Shown in pieces: positions 1-10,300 of a stretch of 64,000 nucleotides of DNA; the first letter of the stretch is position 1, and the number at the start of each line of letters is the position of its first letter. The DNA comes from Euglena gracilis (Eukaryota > Euglenida > Euglenophyceae > Euglenales), in the NCBI GenBank assembly GCA_039621445.1, contig CP154954.1, positions 30,322,395 to 30,386,394 on the forward strand, given 5' to 3'. The translations under genes and the position numbers were made by a program. The notes beneath the pieces were generated by a model that was given only the letters and a program-made list of their open reading frames with translations, had not been told where the DNA came from and did no database searches.

Positions 1-1267
1 ATACTTTTTGGCGCCAAAAATATTTGAAAAGGTGCTATTTTTAGCACTTTTCGCGATTTTTCGACCATTTTTTTTGTGGGTCCCCCAGGACCCCCCCAGG
101 GGATGGGTGGGTGGGGGGACCCCCGTCCCCCCCCCCCCCCGGTCTTAAATAAATCAAGAGCGGGAGAGGGTTGGGTGGGTGGGGGCCATACCATTGCCAA
201 GCACGTCGACCCCCCCCCCATTCCCTGCATGGTGGGTGGGGGGGTCGACCACCCCCCCCCACCCTCTGCATGGTGGGTGGGGGGGGGGTCGACCACCCCC
301 CCCCCACCACCTCTTCCCGTGTTTCCGGGAGCACCAATTTTTGGACCCGAAAAAAATTTTCCGGCGCCGGGTGTTTTTTTGACCCGTTTTGGGACCCATA
401 TAGGGGGTCCCCCCCAAAAAACACCCAAAAACCGCATTTTTTCACACCTTCCAAAAATTCAACATTTTCTCAAAATGTTGATTTTGAGAGGTTTTTGAAG
501 CAAAAAAATGCCATTGAAAGTCCAAAAAATTTCAACGAGAAAAAATGGCAGTAAAATTTGACTGTGCCAAAATTTTGTCCACTTTTTTTGACCTTCGTTT
601 TTTTCACCCCCCTCCTAAAAACTACCAATTTTTAACCCTGAAATTTTTGATATTTTTTTGTGAAAAAAATGTGGGTTTCCATCAAAAAATCATGTGTTTT
701 GGGTTCATTTTTCAAAAAAAAATTCAAAAATCTTCCCGGCCAATATCCCCTTTTTCCTGAAATCGGTGAAAATGCTGTGGTGGGTGGGGGGGGTCGACCC
801 CCCCCACCTCCCGGGTGGGGGGGTCGACCACCCCCCCCCCCCCACCAGGCCTTCCCGTTCTGCCCTGGGGGGGTTGTCAGGATTGGCCGACGTGGCCACC
901 TGGCGCCAAAGGCGCCGGATTTTTTTTTTTTGACCAAAAATGTTTTGATTTTTGGCCAATTTTGGCCGAGTAGCCAAAGTGACCAACCCCCTCCCCCAGG
1001 AAGGAGGTGGGAAGTGGGTGACTGGTTTTTGAAAAGTGACTGATTGGTTTTTTGAAAGTGGAAAGTAAGTAAGGGGGTCGGTAAACAATGGTATGGTCCG
1101 GTCCCTTATGTGGGGGGGGGTGTCCCTGCGGAAGCTTGGGCATGGGTTCCGGAGAGAAGCACCAGAAAAAATTGGGCAAGGCGGTCCCCTGCTGGGCTGG
1201 GTGGGGGGTCTTTAAAAGAAGCCGGGGGAGCACAATTGGTCGGCAATCCATGGCCCCTCTGAAGATT
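1..1267 (+). other. 3' part of a UGDH intron, G/C-run repeats
   Basis: No coding exon is recognised here. Positions 1-150 resemble 7440-7600 (shared 'gaaaaggtgct..ttttagcacttttcgcgatttttcg' region and 'ggtctta' edge), so they are a truncated copy of the small element annotated at 7347-7602. Around 230-310 and 780-840 long G runs meet C runs at a GTCGAC core. The 3' end has CTG at 1259-1261, near the expected -8 position before the exon at about 1268. The 5' end of the intron is outside the window. Confidence 0.6.
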
Positions 1268-1380
1268 AAATCCTCCTTGCAAGGACTGTGAAGTCTGGCA
1301 ACAAGGTGGTTGTGGAGAAGTCCACAGTGCCTGTTCGCTGCAGCGTTGCCATTGAGCGAGTCTTGAAGGCATGCAGTGCT
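1268..1380 (+). CDS. UGDH: UGDH exon (KSTVPVR block)
   Basis: Reads ..[37 protein letters not shown]. This matches the strand/helix around the conserved Thr of EKSTVPVR that touches substrate in UGDH. An in-frame TAA at 1267-1269 limits the left edge. The right edge is set at GCT 1378-1380 because the following gatCAGGGTTTGACGTAAGG is nearly the terminal repeat of the mobile element at 3799-4202. An alternative edge at 1392 would add DQGL. Confidence 0.85.
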
Positions 1381-4300
1381 GATCAGGGTTTGACGTAAGG
1401 AGGTCGACCGCGCACCGTTTCGAACAATTGCCTTTTGTAACGATCCCCCCACTTTGCACCTATTGCATGCAAGAAGCTCTGGGAGTGTGGAAGCTGAGTC
1501 ACATGAAAATGAAATGCGAGTGGATGGACCGCTTCTAAGCAGAGGAGGGCACCATAAGGAACCTCCATGACTTTTCTTTTGATGATTGCCTCAAAAAACC
1601 CCTATCTGCGACCCACATAGGTCACACATTGGACCCACATAGGACACACTCTGGACCCACATAGGACACACACCCATAGACCCACATAGGACACACTCTG
1701 GCAATGACCCTCTCTGATTCAACCCTGACGACCCACAACGACCCATTGCTGTAATCATTGGTTATACTCTGTTCACATGTTTTGGGCATTAAAAATGCTC
1801 TCCACTTTCCTTGATTACCCCTCTTTCGTGTCAAGTCCAACAAAAATCACAAATATTGAGAACCAAACCTGGATTTTGAAAGCAGGTTGGCAAATTTAGC
1901 AGCACATCACTCCAGAATTAGGAATATGAAAATTATGGCAAAGAAGCATCTGGAAATTTTCTGGGTGTTTTACCAAACCACCCAGAAAGTTTGTTTGTTA
2001 TAATTTTTTTTTGATTGCCCTATACCCAGAGGGTTGAGTTACCCCATCCATTGGCCATGGGTTTGCTCCATTGTGTCACTGTTGTGTGCCACTGATGGGG
2101 TGTTTGACTCCCAAATTATGTTCTTGTCAATCCCTGGTGTGACACCTCTGCCACATTTGAAGTACTGTCAAACCCAGAGCACACCAGTGCTCCCATTTTT
2201 TTCGCCACCATTTTTCACCGGTCATCCTTTCCTCAAAAGTTGGTTCATGACAATCCTGGTCCATTTTTTTCCCACCGAGAGATGCCTTGTCAGAGTCAAC
2301 ACACCACATCGGTGTCATCAGTCTGAGTGCTGACGTGCTGGCGAGTTTCTTGCCGAGGGGACAGCCATTGAGGATCTTCTGAAACCCGACCGTGTGTTGA
2401 TCAGGTATTATTTTGCATATATCTTTTACATATGCAATATAATATATATATATATATATATATGTATTATATATGCTTATTTTAGGGTCAAATTTTTTCC
2501 AACACTTTTAGGCATTCTAAGGAATTTTAAGGCACAATTTTCCAGGGTGGTCCATTGGCGATCCGGGCATCGAACCAACGTTTTTGATTTCGCACGTGGT
2601 CCAAAATCAAGGAAAGTCGAAAAACGCAGTTTTTGAGTTTTGGTTGGATAGACAATGTTTCAGCGATGCCAGAGATCATTTTTCTTCCCGAAGTCGGCCT
2701 GTTTTGCCGAGATTTTGCGTTTCATTTTTGCTCGGTCGGAGAAGATTCTGCTGGTCTCATTTCTTAAGTCATTTTAACGCATTTTAAGGCATTCTGGCCA
2801 AAATTTAAGGTGCATTTTAAGGTATTTTAAGGCTTTTTCAAGGTACTTTTAATGATGATAATAATTATAATAATGCCTGGCGCTGATCGGTGGTTCTCAA
2901 ACACCCAGCGGGCAGAAGGCCTGTGAGCTCCTCTGCTCTGTGTATGCACGATGGGTGCCGCACAGCTGATTTTGGTTGCACATAGTTTCATTTCAACTTC
3001 CATTTCCATCCATTGATGGTTTCCAGTTTTGTGTGTTTCTTTGATCCTAGGTCCCCTTTTTTGTGTTGGTTTTTGGACAGCTCATTGCGAATTGTTTATT
3101 TTTGCCTTTTTAACAGATCCCAAAAATCCAAAATAAACAAAAAATACAATTTTTTTTTGCTGGACACCCAACATGTTTAAACAAAAAAAATCTTGTGATG
3201 GAGACTCAAGCATGTTTGCACTGCTCAAAAAACGAAAGTTTTTTTTTTGAGAAATTGCATGAACATATTTTCTGTATTTCAACAAGTTTTCAACAAGGCG
3301 GATGATAATTGGGTAAGGCTTTCAAAAAGTTAACTCCAAATGTTGAATGGTTCTTTTTTTTAAATTATTTTTTCTGTTAATCTTTTTGTCAACCTTGTTT
3401 GGCTCAATTTTGGAGAAGATTGGAACAAAATGAGTATGATTTTTTGAAGAAAAAAAATGACAATTCTCAGTGACATTTTAAATGGACACAAGAGGACAAC
3501 TTTTTGCAAGGATGCTTTTTACTGCTGTCTGCAGTGTAATTACGCGGGAAAAATTTCTTCTCTTCTTCTGCCCTGTGCTCGGCACGTGCTGCTTGGATCT
3601 TGCTGGAAAGGCGGTAATTCGGACCCTCCACAAAAACAGTGGGGGCGATGCCTGAAGGGGGGGGTTCCCCCCAGTGCCTGCTATTATATCAAACCCGGGA
3701 GGGGAGCTCCGTTCGTGGTGGCACACCCTGCTGCAGCCCTGCCCAGGGATAGTTGGGAAGCCCTTTGGTTTTGAGGTAGGTAGTTGGGGGGTCCGGACCA
3801 GGGTTTGATATAAGGAGGGCGTACATGGTTTAGGTGGGGGGGGTGTCCCCCCCCCACCCCCCCCCCTCCTGGCCCGCAGGGGGGGGGGTCCGGCCCACCC
3901 CCCCCCCCACCTGCCAGGGGGGTCCGGACCGACCCTCGGGGGTTCCCGGGACCCCCCCAAAAAGGGTCAATTTTTTCCTCTGGCGCTTCGCGCCGAAATT
4001 TTTTTGCATTTTTGGCACATTTTTGCCCAAAAAGTGCCCAAAATGGCACTTTTGGTCGTTTTGGGGGGTCAAAAATTTTCGGCCACCCTGACCGCGCACC
4101 TGTTTAGGTGGGGGGGGTGGGTGTCCCCCCACCCCCCCCCTCCTGGCCCGCACGGGGGGGGCCCGGACCCCCCCCCCCCACCTGTCCTTATATCAAACCC
4201 TGGTCCGGACCCCCCCCCGTTGTTGGAGGGGTGTTCAGCAGGTTCCAAAAAATAGTTGTTTTCCTTCCAGCACTTCACTGGAAAGTGTAATTTTCACCTT

Positions 4301-7300
4301 CTTCCTCACTTTTGAGCATATTGCCCACCCATTTTTGGATGTTTTGGTGTCTTCCACACAAAAAAAAAACGGTCAAAAAGTATTTTTTTTGGGGTTTGGT
4401 CTATTTTCAAATGGAATCAGGGATTTTCCAACAATTTTGGACTGGTATCCGTACCTTTGCCCGTCCACAAATTGAAAAAAAAATTTGGTCCCATTTCAGT
4501 GACGAGGTTGGAGGGAGGGAGTCCGACCCCCCCCCCCCCCCCCCCCGCCCCTCAAGGCCTCCCATGCGTCCCTGGCCCTGCCCCTGACAATCTGATGATG
4601 GCCGGGATTTTTCTTTTTGCAATTCTGGTCCTGAGTGGGCGCGCCAGTCCCCCTCCCCCCAAGGTCAGCTGCCTCTGCGGGAGCGGATCCTGACCACCAA
4701 CCAGTGGTCCAGCGAGCTCAGCAAGCTCACCGCCAACGCGTTTCTGGCGCAGCGCATCTCCTCCATCAACTCCATCTCCGCCGTCTGCGAGGCCACCGGG
4801 GCGGACATCGACGAGGTCGCGTTCGCCATCGGCCGAGACTCTCGCATTGGCCCCAACCGGGCCGATACTGTCGATACAACACAACACAACACAAGGCAAC
4901 TCAACCCAAAACACCACACCACACCACACCACACTACATTACAACACAAACCGCGCCGTCGTTTTGTTGGTTTGTGTTGCACAAAAAGGGCGTTCACACC
5001 AGAGTTGCAACACATTTGCCACAGGAGACATGATTACCCAACAAATTAAAATTTTAAAAGCTCCGGGGTTTACTTCTTAAAAAGGTGACGGGCCCACCCC
5101 AAAATCCCAGTGACTGCTGTCCGAAACGTTGTCATGGACAGGCACCCAGAAGCCAGAAACCCCGGATCTTAACACAGGACCTGCCTGGCCGGAAGTTTCT
5201 CAAGGCGTCCGTTGGATTCGGTGGCTCCTGCTTTCAGAAGGACATCCTGAACCTGGTCTACCTATCCAATTCTTTGGGGCTGCACGAGGTGGGGGATTAT
5301 TGGTACAGCGTGGTGACCACCCCTTCGCTGAGACATTTTTTCACTGCACTGGCAATTGCCAGGAATTCCTTCGCCAGCCAGATCCTCCAACAACATGGCC
5401 GTCAACAATTCTAGAAAATTGAATTTTCTTCTTCCCATCAGGCTTTTCTTTTTAAGTGAGGTGCCGACCCCACGGGGGGGGGGGGGCGGTCACGGGGGGG
5501 TGCTGGGGCAGGCACCAGGCTTGTGCTTAGTGGGGGGCCTACCCCACGGGGGGGGGGGGGGGGTGCTCGGGGCAGGCACCCCAAAGCACCTGGTCCGACC
5601 CTCCCCCCTCGCGGGGGGGGTAGGGTTTTGGGGGGTGCCTGCCCCTAGCAGGCACCCCCCTCCGACCCCGGAAAAGGCCATTTTCAATGAAAGTTTTCTG
5701 GGTCCCCCCCCCGGACACCTATCCCCCCCGGGAGGGTGTGCCTGCTAGGGGCAGGCACGCTATAGCACCCCCCCCTCCCCCCCCCGGTTGGTAAGCACAA
5801 GCATGGCAGGCACCAAATAGCACCCATAGGGGGGTCCCCCCTCCGACCCCAGCGCCGAAGGCATCGGGGGCCCGGAAAAGGCCATTTTCAATGAAAATTT
5901 TCTGGGTCCCCCCCCCCCGCACCCCACCCTATAGCACCCCCCCCTCCCTCTGGTCGGTAAGAAATAGTCTGCTTCCCATTTTTCAACCTTTTTCCCCACA
6001 GCACAAAGTTGTCCAGGAGTTTTGAGCCTTTTTGAAACGGATCGAAAGTGCACCGAGTTCCACTTCCTGTTTCAGCGCAGGAGTGGAAGCAGCGATGAAT
6101 GACTATCAACGCCGGCGCTTTGTGGAGATGATCGTGCGGACCATGTTTGACACAGTGACCAACAAGAAGATTGCAGTGTTGGGCTTTGCCTTCAAGAAGG
6201 ACACGGGCGATACGCGGGAGAGCTCCGCCATTCCAGTGTGCAGCTCGCTCCTGGATGATGGAGCACTGGTCCACTGCTACGCCCAGGGACACGGTGCCAA
6301 GTTGTGTCACCACCTGTTTTTTTTGTTATTCCGAAGATTCTTTTTAAACCCCCCCCCTGCCCACCAACCCCCCTGTTTACTGACCACCCCTGGTCGGGGT
6401 TGCCGGTCAGGGGGTGCGTGCGACACCCACCCCCTGGCCAGGGGTTTGGGTTACCTAAAAAAAAAAGCTTTACAGAAGCAGGGGTTTTGGCACTTTGGTC
6501 TTATGACCATCCCCCAGCAGGAGATTGCAGATATGGGGGTGTGCCACGGTCGGTCGGTAAGGGGCTGGTGGCAGGTTGCAAATTCTGCAAAAATTCGGCA
6601 CCTTCGCTGACAGGTCGTTTCCTCTGGGGGATATTCTTTGTCATTGGACCTGTCAGTGGACCCGGGGGGGGGGGGCCTCCAGTTGGCCAGCAGCCTTTTC
6701 CCAGACCATCTCATCAACAAGTTTTATTTGTTTTCCAGGGACTTCGATTTTTTGATTCGACCCCAGCCGAACCCAGTTCCAGCCGGGGGACCCCAAGGGG
6801 GTCAACCGGTAGCCTTTTCCAACCGGCGTAGGAACTCTTTTGCTCATTGGAAGCAAAAACACGAGGACAAAAAAAATCTGGCTCCGGCGATTCTCTGACT
6901 CACTTTTGTCTATTTTGGCCCATTTTGCACCTCCAAAAGCAAAAAAAAACTACGTTCCGAGAGGAAAAAATTTATTGGGGGTTGGGGCAAAAAAGAAGAA
7001 TATTTTTTGGGGACTGAGGGAGGGCAGAGACTGCCAAAATTGTTTTTTCCTGTTGTTTCCTTTTCTTGTTGGAGGTGTGGGGATGAAAAAAATAAAATGA
7101 AATTCCTCCTCTTTTTGGGCATTGGTGTAGGGGTGGGGAGGAGTGTGGGGAGTGCAGGGGGGGGGGGTGGCGGTCAACCTGCCAAAGATTTTTTTCTTTT
7201 TTCAGATGTAGCTCGCATTCAATATTGGTTACCTGTGAGGAGGCTCTGCAGAGCCTCCGCGGAGGCACCCAGGCAACCAGCCTCTGCTGAGGCTCAGGTA

Positions 7301-10300
7301 ACCAGCCTCCACAGAGACTTGGGTAACCAAAAGTCAGGATTCCACACAGGGGTTTTTTTAGTCGTGGACCCCCGGGGGGGGAGGGTGGGTGGGTCCGGCC
7401 CCGGGGGGGGTCCCCCTGGAGGGGGGTGGGATTTCCTTTTCGGCGCCGAAGGTGCCGAAATTTTTTGAAAAGGTGCTTTTTTTAGCACTTCTCGCGATTT
7501 TTCGGCCATTTTTTTGTGGGTCCCCCGGGACCCCCCCCCCCCCGGCCCGGGGGCCCCCCCCAGGGGGGTGGGGACCCCGCCCTCGGTCTTAAAAATCCCC
7601 TGATTCCACATTTGCACGGGCCCCTGCTGGCCTCCCCCTCTTTGGCTGAATTGACGCCCTAATTGCAATAGAGTCCCTGACCCTATTCCTTCAATTAACC
7701 ACAAATACATTTGATTTTGGGACTTTTTGTTCATACAATCACAATTTTGATGCAATACAAACTTTGGCCAAAGGTGGTTCTGAAACCTAAACATAGAGGT
7801 CGCATGGGCCCACCAAAGGGTCGGGCCGACCTCTGGATGAAAATCTTTTAAAGGGGGGGGTGATGCAATGGCTTGGCCATGGTTGACCATGGCCGGAAGC
7901 CCCCCCCCCCCCGATAGAAGCGCGGGGCTGCTGCAAGCGCAGGGTGAATAAAGGACAATCCAAATCCAAATACACTCATGCTGCCGAAGGCGGCGGTCCA
8001 CCACAAACGCACCCCCATTTGATGAGTTTTTGAAAGGAGATCAACAAAAATTGCAGCCAGGGTCCAAATAGAAGCGCACCTAGGCTTCCATTGGGGGATG
8101 GGTTTATCCTAGTTGAGTGACTCTTGGACCCTGTTGGCCAATCAAACAACGCTTCAACTGCTGCATTGGAATCAGGGCGTCGCTTGATGACCCCCTCCCC
8201 CCCGGAGTCCAGCTCAGAGGCTGGAAAACTTGGACTGGCTGGAAATAGGCTGCTGGCTGACCTCCAAGGGTACTGGAATTGGGTCCATCCTGGGGTCGAA
8301 CCAGGTGCAAGGAAAAATCGAAACTGCAAAAACCCCCAGAAGCTGCTAATTATGCAAACAATTGATCTTTTCGACCCCAAAAATTTGCCCTGGCCCCAGG
8401 TAACCCCTGGGTTCCCCCGGAGGTGAGCCGGCCCAAAGCCAACCCATTTTTTTTGCCAATTTTTGGCCCATTTTTGAACCAGGATTTTTTTTAAGTCAGA
8501 AGATCCGGGTGGGTGGGTGGGTGGGTCCTGGACCCCCCCCCCACCCGGGTCCCAGGCAGGAGACATGGGTATGGGTTTCAGCGCAAAGCGCCGAAAGTTT
8601 TTTTCTTTGGGAAATGGCCTCAGACGCATCCGGGGTCCCCCCCCCCCCCCCGCGTCCCACGCCAAGCGGGGTCTTAAAAAGAAGCCTGCCCACCCTGGTT
8701 CAAGGCTTTCTAAGACTTTCAAGGCATTTTGGCCCAAAAATTTAAGGCACATTTTAAGGCATTTTAACGTTTTTAAAGACACCTTAAAAAATGATGATGC
8801 CTGGTTATGGGCAGGCAACCACAGCACAATGCACCCCCCCAGGTTGGTGAAAATAAAACCTGCCCCAAGGTTTCCCATACGACCACAAGCCAGGTAAGGC
8901 GGTTACCCTTGACGTTCCCAACTGGAGTTCTTACCTCTGGGCTACACGAGCCTTGGCACCTATCCCTGCCATGACCCTAAGGTCACTGAGGAGCAAATGC
9001 TTCAAGACCTGAACGAGGTGGCAGAGGGCAACCAGCACCTGCTGAACCAAATAAAGTCTAATTACCGGATTGAGAAGTCGGCCGTGGAGGCGTGTAAGAA
9101 TGCCCACGCCATTGTGGTGTTGGCGAGGGAAGTGCAAATCGCCACCTCACCACCCCACTGATCAGTTGTTTTTTTTTGTGTCAGATTTGTTGGGCTTGGG
9201 GGCCATGATGTCGGCCCAAACAAACAGCTCCCACGGTTGATTGTGACCCCGATTGAAGATTGTCCCTGGAAATTTGACTCTCTCTGTTCAGCTTTCGCAG
9301 AGTCCCCACCAGGACGGCGCTGAACCCTCTCCCAGTAAAGCTTGCTGACCCGGAAGGTTGAACTTCCCTACCGAAGACCGAATGGGACGAGTTCAAGATG
9401 CTGGATTACCAGCAGATCTTCAAGGAGATGACGAAGCCCGCCTTCCTGTTTGATGGGCGCGGGTACCTGGACCTGAAGGTCAGGCCATTGCTCCGGGTGG
9501 GGGATACGATGAACCTCCCTTCTGTGTCCAGACCGCATGGTAATACCTCCCCGGCGGCAACTGTCACCCCCTCAACTTTTGGCAATTTGCCAATGGCAAA
9601 AAAAAATGCACCAAAAGATGGAGTCTTTGGAAGTTTTTGTTGTTGATCAATCTCTGGATGTACGCATGAACTCGGGATTTGAATGCTCAAGAATGTGCTT
9701 GAAGGGATCAGAAGTGTTTTCAAGAGATCGGAAAGTTACTGATTATTCGTCTACCCCAGTGGGCAAATGTCACCCCCTCTGCCCGCCTTTTTGCCGTCCC
9801 CCAATATGTCAGCCCCCCCCCCCACATCTGCTGGCTAAATTGTTGTGTGACAATTGCTGGGGGGGGCAAGGTTCAATATACGGAGGGTGTGCGGGGTTTA
9901 GGTGGGGTGGGGTGCCTCCCCTCCTGGAACAGGGGGTCGGACCATGCCATTGCTTAACACCTGTCCAACTACCCCCCCCCCCCCCCGGGGGTGACTGATT
10001 GGTTTTTTCAGAGGGAACTGACTGGTTTTCTGGCCAAGACCCCCCGGGGGGGCAGGCCCGAAAATGAAAAGTGGCTGGCCTGGCACCAAAGGCGCTGGAA
10101 TTTTTTTGGATTTTTTGAGATTTCTTGGCAAATGTTCATTGCATATTCAAGAGTGCCCCCCCCCCCCCGCCCGGGGGGTAAAGTGACTGACTGGTTTTTC
10201 GGAAAAAGTGACTGACCGGTTTTTTCAGAGTGGAAAGTGACCCCCCGGGTCGCCAAGTAATGGTATGGGTCGGACACCCTCCCCCTGCCAAGGGAGGGGT

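Noticed and set aside
76-1452. Many Pro/Gly-rich open frames over G/C runs
   Set aside because: They arise from homopolymer runs, lie on both strands and overlap a UGDH intron.
2034-2333. ORF of 99 aa over a UGDH intron
   Set aside because: It overlaps the microexon in another frame and shows no family resemblance.
4869-5178. GT-AG version of the intron after RIG
   Set aside because: It stays in frame but inserts about 10 residues at an invariant junction, while the CAG/CTG-type cut restores the family length.
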